From Metapseudomonas resinovorans DSM 21078 (GTDB taxonomy: Bacteria > Pseudomonadota > Gammaproteobacteria > Pseudomonadales > Pseudomonadaceae), in NCBI RefSeq assembly GCF_000423545.1, contig NZ_AUIE01000025.1:55367-119366 (forward strand): DNA of 64,000 nt, given 5' to 3'. This document shows, one piece after another, positions 52,894-62,186 of the stretch; positions within the stretch are counted from its first letter, which is position 1; every line of letters starts with the position of its first letter. Both the position numbers and the translations under genes were made by a program. Under the pieces are notes generated by a model. It was not told the DNA's origin. It ran no database searches and saw only the letters and a program-made list of their open reading frames with translations.

Positions 52894-54366
52894 TCAGAAC
52901 ACCGAGTAGTAGTCGCCCATCTCGACCTGCACCGATTTGATGCGGGTGTAGTGGGCCAGGGTGGTCAGGCCGTTTTCGCGGCCGACGCCGGACTGCTTGT
53001 AGCCGCCCACCGGCATTTCGGCGGGGGATTCGCCCCAGGTGTTGATCCAGCAGATGCCGGCTTCCAGCTTGTGGATCACGCGGTGGGCGCGGGCCAGGTC
53101 GCGGGTGACGACGCCGGCGGCCAGGCCGTAGTCGGTGTCGTTGGCGCGGCGGATGACTTCTTCTTCGGTGTCGTAGACCAGGATGCTCATCACCGGGCCG
53201 AAGATTTCCTCGCGGACGATGGTCATGTCGTCGGTGCAGTCGCTGAACACGGTTGCGGCCACATAGGCGCCCTTGGCGAATTCACCCTCGGTGACGCGCT
53301 CGCCGCCGATCAGCAGGCGCGCGCCTTCCTTGCGGCCGGCCTCGATGTAGCCGAGCACGCTTTCCATGTGGGCGAAGCTGGTCAGCGGGCCGAAGTTGGT
53401 GTTGGCGTCTTCCGGGTTGCCCAGGCGGATGCGCTTGACGCGTTCGATCACCTTGTCTTCGAAGCGGGCTTGCAGGGCGCGCGGCACGAACACGCGGGTG
53501 CCATTGGTGCAGACCTGGCCGGAGCTGAAGAAGTTGGCCATCACGGCGATGTCGGCCGCGCGGTCGAGGTCGGCATCCTCGAAAATGATCAGCGGCGACT
53601 TGCCGCCCAGTTCCATGGTCACTTCCTTCAGCGAAGAGCTGGAGGCGCTGGCCATGACCTTCTTGCCGGTGGAAGTGCCGCCGGTGAAGGAGATCTTCTC
53701 GATCTGCGGGTGCTCGGTCAGCCACTGGCCGACTTCGCGGCCGCTGCCGGTGAGCACGTTGAACACGCCGTCCGGTACGCCGGCCGCGGTGTAGATCTCG
53801 GCCAGTTTCAGGGCGGTCAGCGGGGTGACTTCGCTGGGCTTGAAGATCATGGCGTTGCCGGCGGCCAGGGCCGGGGCGGATTTCCACATGGCGATCTGTA
53901 CCGGGTAGTTCCAGGCGCCGATGCCGGCGACCACGCCCAGGGGCTCGCGACGGGTGTAGACGAAGCTGGTTTCGCGCAGCGGGATCTGCTCGCCTTCGAT
54001 GGCGGGGATCAGGCCGGCGTAGTACTCGATCACGTCGGCGCCGGTGACGATGTCCACGGCGCGGGTTTCGGCCAGCGGCTTGCCGGTGTCCAGGGTTTCC
54101 AGTTCGGCCAGCTCGTCGTTGCGCTCACGCAGGATGTCGACGGCGCGGCGCAGGATGCGCGAACGCTGCATGGCGGTCATCGCGGCCCAGACCTTCTGGC
54201 CTTCGATGGCACTGGCGACGGCACGCTCGACGTCTTCCTTGCCGGCGCGCTGGACGTTGGCCAGGACTTCACCATTGGCCGGGTTCACGGTCTCGAAGGT
54301 GGCGCCGCTGGTGGAGTCGACGTAGCGGCCGCCAATGTAGAGCTTCTGTTCTTCGAATCGGGCCAT
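52894..54366 (-). CDS. betB: Betaine-aldehyde dehydrogenase (BetB)
   Basis: NAD(P)-dependent ALDH converting betaine aldehyde to glycine betaine. It has 490 residues. Active-site glutamate region MELGGKSP and catalytic Cys in [13 protein letters not shown], with IFGPVMSI and the C-terminal [19 protein letters not shown] typical of BetB. Start 54366 (MARFEEQK) has GAGAGGA upstream; the longer frame would extend into the betI-betB gap. It follows betI after 47 bp. Confidence 0.96.
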   Translation of the reverse strand: MARFEEQKLYIGGRYVDSTSGATFETVNPANGEVLANVQRAGKEDVERAVASAIEGQKVWAAMTAMQRSRILRRAVDILRERNDELAELETLDTGKPLAETRAVDIVTGADVIEYYAGLIPAIEGEQIPLRETSFVYTRREPLGVVAGIGAWNYPVQIAMWKSAPALAAGNAMIFKPSEVTPLTALKLAEIYTAAGVPDGVFNVLTGSGREVGQWLTEHPQIEKISFTGGTSTGKKVMASASSSSLKEVTMELGGKSPLIIFEDADLDRAADIAVMANFFSSGQVCTNGTRVFVPRALQARFEDKVIERVKRIRLGNPEDANTNFGPLTSFAHMESVLGYIEAGRKEGARLLIGGERVTEGEFAKGAYVAATVFSDCTDDMTIVREEIFGPVMSILVYDTEEEVIRRANDTDYGLAAGVVTRDLARAHRVIHKLEAGICWINTWGESPAEMPVGGYKQSGVGRENGLTTLAHYTRIKSVQVEMGDYYSVF

Positions 54367-54413
54367 GGTGGTTGTCCTCTCTAGGTCTTGTGTTCGCAAG
54401 GCTGCAGGGCGGC

Positions 54414-55007
54414 TCAAGCCGCTTGCTTGGCCAGTTGTTGATCAAGGAATTCGTAGGCGAGCCGGCGGGCTTGCGCGGTATCGAAGGCTTCGCCGGACAG
54501 GGCGCCGCGCAGCCACAGGCCATCGATCAGGGCGGCCAGGCCGCGGGCGGCAGTGCGGGCGCTTGGTACGTCGAGTTCGCGGCGGAACTGACAGCAGAGG
54601 TTCGAGTAGAGGCGCAGGTCGTTGATGCGCTGCAAACGGCGCAGGGACGGCTGGTGCATGCTGCTGGCCCAGAACGCCAGCCAGGTCTTCATGGCCGGGC
54701 CGTTGACCTGGGAGTCGTCGAAGTTGCCGTCGATGATGGAGCGTATGTAGCCACGCGCACTGTCGTCGCGCATGGTCTCGCGGCGCTTGCGCACCGCGTC
54801 CTGCAGGTCGCTCATGAGGAAGCGCATGGTGGCTTCCAGCAGTCCGTTCTTGTCCTGGAAGTAGTGGCTGATGATGCCGTTGGAAACCCCGGCCAGCTTC
54901 GCGATGTAGGAAATGCTGGCGTCGCCCATGCCGACCTGGTCCACCGCCTCGAGTGTGGCGTGGATCAGTTGGGTGCGCCGCAGGGGCTGCATTCCGACTT
55001 TTGGCAT
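54414..55007 (-). CDS. betI: Choline-responsive repressor BetI
   Basis: TetR-family repressor of bet genes, released by choline. It has 197 residues: HTH at about 27-50 ([19 protein letters not shown]) and the conserved ligand domain with [20 protein letters not shown]. First gene of betI-betB-betA, divergent from betT across a gap containing TTGAACGTTCAA. A second BetI of the same length lies at 56936-57529 and differs at about one quarter of positions. Confidence 0.94.
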   Translation of the reverse strand: MPKVGMQPLRRTQLIHATLEAVDQVGMGDASISYIAKLAGVSNGIISHYFQDKNGLLEATMRFLMSDLQDAVRKRRETMRDDSARGYIRSIIDGNFDDSQVNGPAMKTWLAFWASSMHQPSLRRLQRINDLRLYSNLCCQFRRELDVPSARTAARGLAALIDGLWLRGALSGEAFDTAQARRLAYEFLDQQLAKQAA

Positions 55008-55069
55008 GGGGTTTCCTCCTCTTCCGGAACCATTCCGGGCGGGTTGAAATCCAGCCTACTTTATTTTTA

Positions 55070-55081
55070 TTGAACGTTCAA
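55070..55081. promoter_or_regulatory. BetI operator in the betI-betT gap
   Basis: Perfect 12-bp palindrome TTGAACGTTCAA within an AT-rich stretch (TTTATTTTTA to its left), 62 bp before the betI start and 160 bp before betT. It matches the TTGAACGTTCAA core of known BetI sites. Confidence 0.8.
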
Positions 55082-55240
55082 ACAACAAAGAATAAGCTGC
55101 GCACCATGGAACGGGATGCGGCAGTTCGCCGCACCCGATTTCAGGCCTTCGGCCGGCGGATGCCACCCGTCGCCGGCCGCTGGCGCGGGTCTGTCGTTGC
55201 GTCCATGAGGCGCCTGCTTTCACTGCCCTGGAATTTCCAA

Positions 55241-56839
55241 ATGAGTAAAGCTCCTACAACAACAAGCCATGGGAAGGTGCGCCTGAACCCGGTCGTGTTC
55301 TTCGGATCCACCGCGCTCATCATGCTTCTCACGGTTGCCTTGATTGCGTTCCCCGAGAGTGCCGGCAGCGTGCTCGGCAAGGCCCAGGCCTGGCTGTCGC
55401 GCAGCTTCGGCTGGTACTACATGCTGGCCATCGGCGCGTATCTGTTCTTCGTCCTCTATGTCGCCTTCTCCCGATACGGCCACTTGCGCCTGGGGCCCGA
55501 TGACAGCCGTCCTGACTTCAGCTACGGCGCCTGGGCCGGCATGCTGTTCTCCTCGGGCATCGGCATCTCGCTGCTGTATTTCGCGGCGTCCGAGCCCATC
55601 GACCACCTCTACAATCCGCCGGAAGGCGAGCCCGGCAGCCAGTCCGCCGCGCGCCAGGCACTGCAGCTCACTTTCCTCCATTGGGGCGTGCATGGCTGGG
55701 CCATCTACGCGCTGGTGGGCCTGGCCGTGGGCTATTTCGCCTACCGTCACAACAAGCCGCTGGCGCTGCGTTCGGCGCTCTATCCGCTGTTCGGCGAGCG
55801 CCTGATGAAGGGCTCCGTGGGTAATGCGGTGGACTGCTTTGGCATCTTCGTGACCCTGCTGGGCCTGGTGACCAACCTTGGTATCGGGTCGCTGCAGGTC
55901 TCTTCCGGTCTGGAATACCTGTTCGGCCTGCCCCACAGCCAGGGCGCCTTGCTGGCGGTGATCCTGGTGATGAGCGCGGTGGCCACTCTGGCCGCGGTGT
56001 CCGGGATCGAGAAGGGCATTCGCCGCCTGTCCAACCTCAACATCATCCTGTTCAGTGGCCTGCTGGTGTTCGTGCTGCTGGCTGGCGAGACGCTGCACCT
56101 GCTCAATGGCTTCGTGCAGAACCTGGGTGATTACCTCAATGGCCTGGTGTTGAAGACCTTCGACCTCTATGTCTACACCGGCCAGTCCGGCAAGAGCGAA
56201 GAGTGGATGGGCCTGTGGACCCTGTTCTACTGGGCCTGGTGGATCTCCTGGGCACCCTTCGTGGGCATGTTCGTAGCCCGTATTTCCCGTGGTCGCACCG
56301 TGCGCGAACTGGTCAGCGGCGTGCTGCTGATCCCGCTGGGCTTCACCCTGGCCTGGTTGTCGGTGTTCGGTAACAGTGCCATCGACCTGGTGATGAACCA
56401 GAACGCGGCGGACCTCGGCAAGGCGGCGCTGGAACAGCCGGCGATGTCCATCTACCTGCTGCTGGAACACTACCCTTGGTCCAAGGCCGTGATCGGTCTG
56501 TCGATCTGCGTCGGGTTCGTGCTCTTCCTCACGCCGGCCGACTCCGGTTCGGTGATGTTGGCCAACCTGTCCCGTGAGGAAGGCGACCTGGACGAAGATG
56601 CGCCCAACTGGCTGCGTATCTTCTGGTCGGTGGTCGTGACACTGGCCACCATCGGCCTGCTGTTCGCCGGCAACTTCACCGCCATGCAGACGGTGGTGGT
56701 GCTGGCCGGCTTGCCGTTCTCGGTGGTGCTGCTGCTCTACATGTTCGCCCTGCTCAAGCAAATGAAGGCGGATGTGGCAGCACAGGAGCAAGTGCCGAAG
56801 CACCCGAAAGTCGTCCAGTTGCAAGGCGAGGCGGCCTGA
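55241..56839 (+). CDS. betT: BCCT-family choline transporter (BetT-like)
   Basis: Betaine/carnitine/choline transporter with 12 helices, 532 residues. The BCCT substrate signature is seen in LWTLFYWAWWISWAPFVGMF; GMLFSSGIGISLLYFAASEP also fits. The cytoplasmic tail after the last helix is only about 28 residues, shorter than the osmosensing BetT type, so it fits a catabolic uptake role. I take ATG 55241 (MSKAPTT) because the preceding frame is poorly conserved in type and crosses the operator; its ribosome site is weak. Divergent from betI. Confidence 0.92.
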   Translation: MSKAPTTTSHGKVRLNPVVFFGSTALIMLLTVALIAFPESAGSVLGKAQAWLSRSFGWYYMLAIGAYLFFVLYVAFSRYGHLRLGPDDSRPDFSYGAWAGMLFSSGIGISLLYFAASEPIDHLYNPPEGEPGSQSAARQALQLTFLHWGVHGWAIYALVGLAVGYFAYRHNKPLALRSALYPLFGERLMKGSVGNAVDCFGIFVTLLGLVTNLGIGSLQVSSGLEYLFGLPHSQGALLAVILVMSAVATLAAVSGIEKGIRRLSNLNIILFSGLLVFVLLAGETLHLLNGFVQNLGDYLNGLVLKTFDLYVYTGQSGKSEEWMGLWTLFYWAWWISWAPFVGMFVARISRGRTVRELVSGVLLIPLGFTLAWLSVFGNSAIDLVMNQNAADLGKAALEQPAMSIYLLLEHYPWSKAVIGLSICVGFVLFLTPADSGSVMLANLSREEGDLDEDAPNWLRIFWSVVVTLATIGLLFAGNFTAMQTVVVLAGLPFSVVLLLYMFALLKQMKADVAAQEQVPKHPKVVQLQGEAA

Positions 56840-56857
56840 CAGCCCATCAGCCTGAAA

Positions 56858-56892
56858 TGAAAAAGCCCGGTCGCGTGACCGGGCTTTTTCGT
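56858..56892 (+). terminator. Rho-independent terminator of betT
   Basis: Perfect stem AAAAAGCCCGGTC / GACCGGGCTTTTT with loop GCGT, 20 bp after the betT stop. The A and T runs on both sides let it also serve the opposing betI paralogue. Confidence 0.92.
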
Positions 56893-56912
56893 TCCTGGGT
56901 AGGTGGTGTCCT

Positions 56913-56940
56913 TGTAGGGGCGAATGAATTCGCCCCTACA
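56913..56940. repeat. Perfect REP palindrome
   Basis: Arms TGTAGGGGCGAAT and ATTCGCCCCTACA around GA, the most symmetrical copy in the window. It ends at the stop codon of the second betI. Confidence 0.85.
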
Positions 56941-57529
56941 GTGAAGCCTTGGCCAGCTGCTGATCCAGGTAGTCGTAGGCGATGTGCAGCGCCTGCTCGA
57001 CGTTGAAGCCATCACCCGACAGGGCACCGCGCAGCCACAGGCCGTCAATCAGCGCCGCCAGGCCGCGGGCCGCGGAGCGGGCCTGGTCCAGGGGCAGGGT
57101 ACGACGCAGTTCGCAGCAGAGATTGGAGTACAGCCGGTGGTCGTTGATGCGCTGCAGGCGACGCAGGGACGGCTGGTGCATGCTGGCGGCCCAGAAGGCC
57201 AGCCAGGTCTTCATGGCCGGGCCGCTGACCTGGCTGTCGTCGAAGTTGCCGGCGACGATGGCCCGCAGGTGCGCGCGTGGAGTGTCTTCGCGCAGGGCGG
57301 CACGGCGCTGGCGCACGCCGCTGCTGAGGGCACTCATCAGGTGGCGCATGGTGGCTTCCAGCAGGCCGTTCTTGTCCTGGAAGTAGTGGCTGATGATGCC
57401 GTTGGATACGCCTGCGATTCGGGCGATGTAGGCAATGCTGGCATCGCCCAGGCCAACCTGGTCGACGGCTTCGAGGGTCGCCTGGATCAACTGCGAGCGG
57501 CGGATCGGCTGCATTCCGACCTTGGGCAT
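56936..57529 (-). CDS. Second BetI-type TetR regulator
   Basis: A 197-residue paralogue of BetI; aligned by eye without gaps, about 75% identical. The HTH differs slightly ([19 protein letters not shown]), while the ligand part [20 protein letters not shown] is conserved, so it probably still senses choline or a related amine. Its own promoter region has a different palindrome (GATTGATC/GATCAATC). It is convergent with betT and sits downstream of the betX-like gene after a terminator. Its targets may include the Cbc genes, which is inference. Confidence 0.9.
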   Translation of the reverse strand: MPKVGMQPIRRSQLIQATLEAVDQVGLGDASIAYIARIAGVSNGIISHYFQDKNGLLEATMRHLMSALSSGVRQRRAALREDTPRAHLRAIVAGNFDDSQVSGPAMKTWLAFWAASMHQPSLRRLQRINDHRLYSNLCCELRRTLPLDQARSAARGLAALIDGLWLRGALSGDGFNVEQALHIAYDYLDQQLAKASL

Positions 57530-57585
57530 CAGGTAATTCCACCAGTTTGTGCGGGATTCGGGAGCGCGCAGTCTAGGGGGAATTT

Positions 57586-57601
57586 GATTGATCGATCAAT
57601 C
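57586..57601. promoter_or_regulatory. Operator-like palindrome upstream of the second betI
   Basis: Perfect 16-bp palindrome GATTGATC-GATCAATC, 57 bp before the start codon of the second betI. It is likely its autoregulatory site. It differs from the TTGAACGTTCAA site near the first betI. Confidence 0.7.
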
Positions 57602-57640
57602 GACGCAGTTTGTCGAATAGCTGCAGGGGCAGGCGCCGCG

Positions 57641-57680
57641 AAAACAAAACCCCCACGGACCCGAAGGCCGGTGGGGGCTG
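57641..57680 (-). terminator. Rho-independent terminator of the betX-like gene
   Basis: Minus-strand stem AGCCCCCACCGG / GTCCGTGGGGGT with a TTCG-containing loop, then TTTGTTTT, 18 bp after the stop. Confidence 0.88.
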
Positions 57681-57697
57681 GGTAACGCGCGAGGGGC

Positions 57698-58555
57698 TTA
57701 CTTCAGCCAGCCTTCCACGCGCTCCGGGTTCTTGGCGATCCAGTCCTTGGCGGCCGCTTCCGGCTTGGCACCTTCGCGGATGGCCAGCATCACCGCACCC
57801 ACTTCCTCGCCGCTCCAGGAGAACTTCTTCAGGAAGGCGGTGGCGTCGGCAGCCTTGGCTTCCAGGCCAGGGTTGACCACGGTGTCGACGTGCTCGTCAT
57901 CGCCATAGACCTTTTTCGGGTCTTCCAGGAAGCGCAGCTTCCACTTGGCGAACATCCAGTGCGGAATCCAGCCGGTGACCACGATCGGCTTCTGGGCTTT
58001 CTCGGCGCGGGTCAGGGCGGTGGCCATGGCCGGACCGGAGCTGGGCATCAGCTTGATGTCCAGGTTGTACTGCTTGATGGCGTCTTCGGTGCGGCGCATT
58101 ACGCCGGCGCCCGCGTCGATACCGGTGATCTTGCCGTCGAAATCAGCCTTGTAGGTGTTCAGGTCTTCGATGGACTTGGCTTGGACGTAGTCAGGGACGA
58201 TCAGGCCGATTTTGGCGCCTTTGTAGTTGGAGCCCAGCACCACGACCTTGTCCTTCAGTTTCTCGTAGTACTCGCCGTGGGTGGCGGGCAGCCAGGCGGA
58301 GAGGGTAGCGTCCAGGTCACCGCGGGCCACGCCCTGCCACATGATGGCGGGCTCAACAGGCTTCAGTTCGACGCCATAGCCGAGTTTTTCCTTGAGGATT
58401 TCGCCCGCGACGTAGCTGGCGGCGACACTGTCGTCCCAACCGTTCACGAAGCCGATTTTCAGGGTTGGTTTGTCAGCGGCGTTGGCCATGCCCATGCCGA
58501 GGGCAAGGGTGGCGACGCCGAGGGTTTTCAGACAAAGGGACTTCAACTTGCGCAT
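57698..58555 (-). CDS. Glycine betaine-type ABC binding protein (BetX/OpuAC-like)
   Basis: A 285-residue OpuAC-type periplasmic binding protein. Signal peptide 1-26 (ending ANAA), then LKIGFVNGWDDSVAAS and the repeated ligand-box Trp/Tyr residues (EPAIMWQGVARGD, LSAWLPATHGEYY, VVTGWIPHWMFAKW). The P. aeruginosa counterpart I recall is BetX, which feeds betaine to the CbcVW transporter. ATG 58555 is set by the signal peptide. It lies 150 bp downstream of the cbcX-like gene on the same strand, after a GC hairpin. Confidence 0.83.
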   Translation of the reverse strand: MRKLKSLCLKTLGVATLALGMGMANAADKPTLKIGFVNGWDDSVAASYVAGEILKEKLGYGVELKPVEPAIMWQGVARGDLDATLSAWLPATHGEYYEKLKDKVVVLGSNYKGAKIGLIVPDYVQAKSIEDLNTYKADFDGKITGIDAGAGVMRRTEDAIKQYNLDIKLMPSSGPAMATALTRAEKAQKPIVVTGWIPHWMFAKWKLRFLEDPKKVYGDDEHVDTVVNPGLEAKAADATAFLKKFSWSGEEVGAVMLAIREGAKPEAAAKDWIAKNPERVEGWLK

Positions 58556-58704
58556 ACGTATTGCTCCATCAGGTGGGATTGGCAGCCAACTACGTGGTCG
58601 ATGACCCGTTCTGAGGCGGGTTTCGCGACAGTGCCCCGCGCGGCCCGTTGCTGGGCCGCGATTGGCGAATTGCAAGGAAACGGGCTCGCGGGGAGCCCGG
58701 GGAA

Positions 58705-59649
58705 TTACAGGCCGATGTGTTTCTTCACGGCAGCGGCGCCGTCCTGGCCGTCATAGGTGGTAACGCCAGCCAGCCACTTGTCCAGCGCGGCCGGGTTGGC
58801 CTTGAGCCAGCCAGTGGCGACTTTCACCGGATCTTCCTTCTCCAGGATCTTCTCCATCAGCTGGCTTTCGATCTCGACGCTGAACTGCAGGTTGTTCAGC
58901 AGTTTGCCGACGTTGGCGCAGCGCTGTTCGTAGTCCGGCGGTACCACGGTGTAGACCTTGGCGGCGCCGTAGTCCGGGCCGAACACGTCATCGCCACCGG
59001 CCAGGTAGGTGATGTCGAACTGGGTATTCATCGGGTGCGGGGCCCAGCCCAGGAACACCACCGGTTCCTTCTTCTTCACGGCGCGTTGCACCTGGACCAG
59101 CATGCCGGCTTCGGAAGATTCGACCATGCGGAACTCACCCAACTCGAACTGGTTACCCTTGATCATCTTGTCGATCAGCAGGTTGCCGTCGTTGCCCGGC
59201 TCGATGCCGTAGATCTTGCCGCCCAGTTGGTCCTTGAACTTGGCGATGTCCTGGAAGCTCTTCAGGCCGGCATCAGCCGCGTAGGTCGGCACCGCCAGGG
59301 TGTACTTGGCGCCTTCCAGGTTCGGCGTCGGCAGTACCTTCACGCCGTTGTCCTTGGTGAAGGGCTCGATCACGGCATCCATCGAGGGCGCCCAGTAGCC
59401 GAGGAAAACGTCGATCTGCTTGTTCTTCACGCCGGTGAAGGCGATGGGCACCGAGGCCATGATCTTGCGCGGGGTGTAACCCAGTCCCTCGGTCAGCACC
59501 ATGGCCACGCCCGTGGTGGCGGCGATGTCGGCCCAGCCGATTTCGGCAAAACGGACCTGCTTGCAGCTCTCCGGCTCCTGAGCCCAGGCACCCTGGGACA
59601 GTGCGCAGGCCAGCAGGCCCAGTGCAGCGACTTTTTTCATTCTTTTCAT
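58705..59649 (-). CDS. cbcX: Choline ABC transporter binding protein (ChoX/CbcX)
   Basis: A 314-residue OpuAC-type binding protein of the choline group. Signal peptide ends WAQ at about 24, then CKQVRFAEIGWADIAATTGV, DVFLGYWAPSMD and VVFLGWAPHPMN, which contain the aromatic residues that cage trimethylammonium groups in ChoX. It follows cbcW by 35 bp, so V-W-X form one operon. It delivers choline to the CbcVW complex in the inner membrane. Confidence 0.93.
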   Translation of the reverse strand: MKRMKKVAALGLLACALSQGAWAQEPESCKQVRFAEIGWADIAATTGVAMVLTEGLGYTPRKIMASVPIAFTGVKNKQIDVFLGYWAPSMDAVIEPFTKDNGVKVLPTPNLEGAKYTLAVPTYAADAGLKSFQDIAKFKDQLGGKIYGIEPGNDGNLLIDKMIKGNQFELGEFRMVESSEAGMLVQVQRAVKKKEPVVFLGWAPHPMNTQFDITYLAGGDDVFGPDYGAAKVYTVVPPDYEQRCANVGKLLNNLQFSVEIESQLMEKILEKEDPVKVATGWLKANPAALDKWLAGVTTYDGQDGAAAVKKHIGL

Positions 59650-59684
59650 TAGCGACTCCCTGACATTGAAAGATGAAGCGTGCG

Positions 59685-60572
59685 TTATTGCGCTTGCTGC
59701 CGTTGCAACTTGGCGCTCAGCCAGCCGAAGGGCTTGCCACGAGTCGCGGTTTGACGAGTCCCGAAACTTTCGGTGATGCGGTCGAGAATGATCGCCAGCA
59801 GTACCACGGCCATGCCGCTTTCGAAGCCCAGGCCAATGTCCAGACGCTGGATACTGGCGAGCACGTCGTTACCCAGACCGCCGGCGCCGACCATCGACGC
59901 GATGATCACCATGGACAGCGCCATCATGATCGTCTGGTTGACCCCAGCCATGATCGACGGCATGGCATTCGGCAGCTGCACTTTGTATAGCAGTTGCCAA
60001 CTGGTGCAGCCGAAGGATTGACCGGCTTCGACGATTTCCTTGTTCACCTGGCGGATGCCGAGCGCGGTCAGGCGCACGGCCGGCGGCATGGCGAAGATCA
60101 CCGTGGCGATGATGCCGGGTACGCGGCCGAGGCCGAACAGCATGGCCGCCGGAATCAGGTAGACGAACGCCGGCATGGTCTGCATGAAGTCGAGAATCGG
60201 GCGGATGACCACCGCGACGCGCTCGCTCCTGGCCGCCCAGATGCCCAGCGGGATGCCGAGTAGCAGGCTGATCAGGGTTGAGGAGAAGGTCAGGCCGAGG
60301 GTGACGACGGTCTGCTCCCAGAAGCCGGTCATCACGATCAGGATCAGCGAGACCGCGGTGAAGCCGGCGAACTTGGCGCCGATGCGCCAGAAGCCGAGGG
60401 CGACGAAGATCGCAATCAGCACCCAGGCCGGCGGCCACATCAGGAGGCGTTCGATCAGCTCGGAGAAGCCGCTGACCACATTGCCGACGCTTTCGAAGGC
60501 GCCGCTGTAGTTTTCGAGCAGGTGCTGAACGACGTCATTCACCCAACTGCCAAGATCCAGTTTTTCGCTCAT
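59685..60572 (-). CDS. cbcW: Choline ABC transporter permease (ChoW/CbcW)
   Basis: A 295-residue inner-membrane permease with about six to seven helices and the EAA-loop region QSFGCTSWQLLYKVQLPNAMP (in part) that docks the ATPase. It is homologous to OpuAB/ProW. Two start codons are possible; the second (60572, MSEKLDLG) stands at better distance from GGGGAG than the first (60578), which overlaps the cbcV stop as ATGA. The gene is tightly coupled to cbcV. Confidence 0.93.
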   Translation of the reverse strand: MSEKLDLGSWVNDVVQHLLENYSGAFESVGNVVSGFSELIERLLMWPPAWVLIAIFVALGFWRIGAKFAGFTAVSLILIVMTGFWEQTVVTLGLTFSSTLISLLLGIPLGIWAARSERVAVVIRPILDFMQTMPAFVYLIPAAMLFGLGRVPGIIATVIFAMPPAVRLTALGIRQVNKEIVEAGQSFGCTSWQLLYKVQLPNAMPSIMAGVNQTIMMALSMVIIASMVGAGGLGNDVLASIQRLDIGLGFESGMAVVLLAIILDRITESFGTRQTATRGKPFGWLSAKLQRQQAQ

Positions 60573-60574
60573 CG

Positions 60575-61771
60575 TCATTCTCCCCGCAGGCGGCTCAGCA
60601 GGCGGCCTTTGCTGATCGCGCCGCAGTAGCGGCCACTTTGGTCGACCACCGGGATCGGCCCTTCATTGATCACCAGGCGCTGGATGACGCTGTCGAGCGG
60701 CAGGTCTTCCGGCACCGGATCGATGTGCTTGAGCAGGTTCTGTTCAAGGTCCAGAGTGCGACCGCCTTCAACCAGCAGGGCGATCTTCTCGAGACTGATG
60801 GAGCCGCGGAAGTTGTTCTTCTCGTCGACGATGAAGGCGTAGTGCTTGTCCATGGACTGCAGCTTCTGGCACACGGTCTGGGCGTCGGGCGCCTTGCCGT
60901 TGTGCACGAACAGCGGAACGCTGTCGGACTTGAGCTGGCCGGCGGTGAGGTAGCGGCTGGTATCGACCGTGTTGAAGAAGTTGCGCACGTAGTCGTTGGC
61001 GGGGTTCTCGATGATTTCCTGGGGCGTGCCCACCTGGATCAGCTTGCCGCCTTCCATGATGCCGATGCGCGAACCGATGCGCATGGCCTCTTCGATATCG
61101 TGGGATACGAAGATGATGGTGCGGCTGTGCTTCTTCTGCAGGTCCAGCAGCACGTCCTGCATTTCTCGGCGCTTGAGCGGGTCGAGCGCGGAGAAGGCCT
61201 CGTCCATGATGATCATGGAAGGGTCGACCGCCAAGGCGCGGGCCAGACCGACGCGCTGTTGCATCCCGCCGGACAGCTCATGGGGATACTTGTGGGCGAA
61301 GCTGGCCAGGCCAACCTGCTCCAGCACCTCCATCGCGCGCTTCTCGCGCTCCTTCTTGCTCTTGCCCGCTACCTCCAGGCCGAAGGCGGCGTTGTCCAGC
61401 ACGCAGCGCGAAGGCATCAGGGCGAAGGACTGGAAGACCATGCTCATGTCGCGGCGGCGCAGGTCGATCAATTGCGACTTGGGCAGCTTGGCGACGTTCT
61501 GGCCGTCGATGAACACATCGCCGGCAGTGGGTTCGATCAGGCGGTTGATCAGACGGATCAGGGTCGACTTGCCCGAACCCGACAGGCCCATCAGCACGAA
61601 GATCTCGCCTTCGTTGACGCTGAAAGACACGTCGCTGACACCGATTACGGCGCCGCGCTCAGCCAGGATCTTCTCCTTGCTCCAACCTTGCTTGAGTAAA
61701 TCGATTGCTTCTTGTGGTTGTTGCCCGAAAACCTTGTAGAGGTTTTGAACCACGATCTTTCCAGACTGCAT
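60575..61771 (-). CDS. cbcV: Choline ABC transporter ATPase (ChoV/CbcV)
   Basis: A 398-residue ProV/OpuAA-type ATPase. Walker A GLSGSGKST (62-70), Q-loop near MVFQSFALMPSR, signature LSGGMQQRVGLARAL, Walker B MIIMDEAFSALDP, switch His in VSHDIEEAM. C-terminal CBS domains (about 280-398) are typical of osmotically or nucleotide-regulated ProV proteins. First gene of the V-W-X operon. Confidence 0.95.
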   Translation of the reverse strand: MQSGKIVVQNLYKVFGQQPQEAIDLLKQGWSKEKILAERGAVIGVSDVSFSVNEGEIFVLMGLSGSGKSTLIRLINRLIEPTAGDVFIDGQNVAKLPKSQLIDLRRRDMSMVFQSFALMPSRCVLDNAAFGLEVAGKSKKEREKRAMEVLEQVGLASFAHKYPHELSGGMQQRVGLARALAVDPSMIIMDEAFSALDPLKRREMQDVLLDLQKKHSRTIIFVSHDIEEAMRIGSRIGIMEGGKLIQVGTPQEIIENPANDYVRNFFNTVDTSRYLTAGQLKSDSVPLFVHNGKAPDAQTVCQKLQSMDKHYAFIVDEKNNFRGSISLEKIALLVEGGRTLDLEQNLLKHIDPVPEDLPLDSVIQRLVINEGPIPVVDQSGRYCGAISKGRLLSRLRGE

Positions 61772-62186
61772 GGGATATTTCCCCTTCAGTAGACATCCAG
61801 GTCAGTTACATGGAGCCAGAACCGGCGCTCAACGACGCTCAGCCTGGTGATGCCGACTGCCTTGCCTGTGTGGATAACAATGTTTCGAGAACCTGACAGC
61901 CCTCTGGCAGTGTTACGAAACCCATTCCCTGGGCGGGTTCAGCACCTCGGTCCGAGGTGCGCGTACTTCCGAAATTTCTTATTAGGCCGACCTCTGTTCG
62001 GGGGAGGCCGCCGCTTGTGTTCTTCGGTCCGGAGCGGAGTGCTCGCGGTCTGTCGATCCACGGGAACCGACAGCGACGAAATCGGGTGACTCAACGATAA
62101 AGCCTTGAGGCCTTGGCAATTGTCGGTTTACGACGTTCATATGTTGCGCGACGACATGGCCTATGGATATCGCTGAATGCGCCGCT
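61772..62186. other. 415-bp gap upstream of cbcV
   Basis: Probably the promoter region of cbcV. I see AT-rich patches near 61870-61920 and 62090-62150 and an inverted repeat ACCTCGG / CCGAGGT at about 61940-61960, but no clear sigma-70 or sigma-54 promoter and no sure GbdR site. No gene is supported here. Confidence 0.4.

Noticed and set aside
51250..54384. Open frame of over 1000 codons on the plus strand across betA and betB
   Set aside because: It is antisense to two well-recognised genes, has Gly/Ala/His/Asp-rich composition typical of a GC-rich shadow frame, and no ribosome site.
56913..56940. Perfect palindrome as terminator of the second betI
   Set aside because: It has no T run and its sequence is shared with repeats elsewhere; the betT terminator at 56858-56892 is a better transcription end.
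57585..57600. Possible Anr/FNR box (TTGAT...ATCAA) before the second betI
   Set aside because: The spacing between half-sites is wrong for TTGAT-N4-ATCAA; a TetR-type palindrome explains it better.
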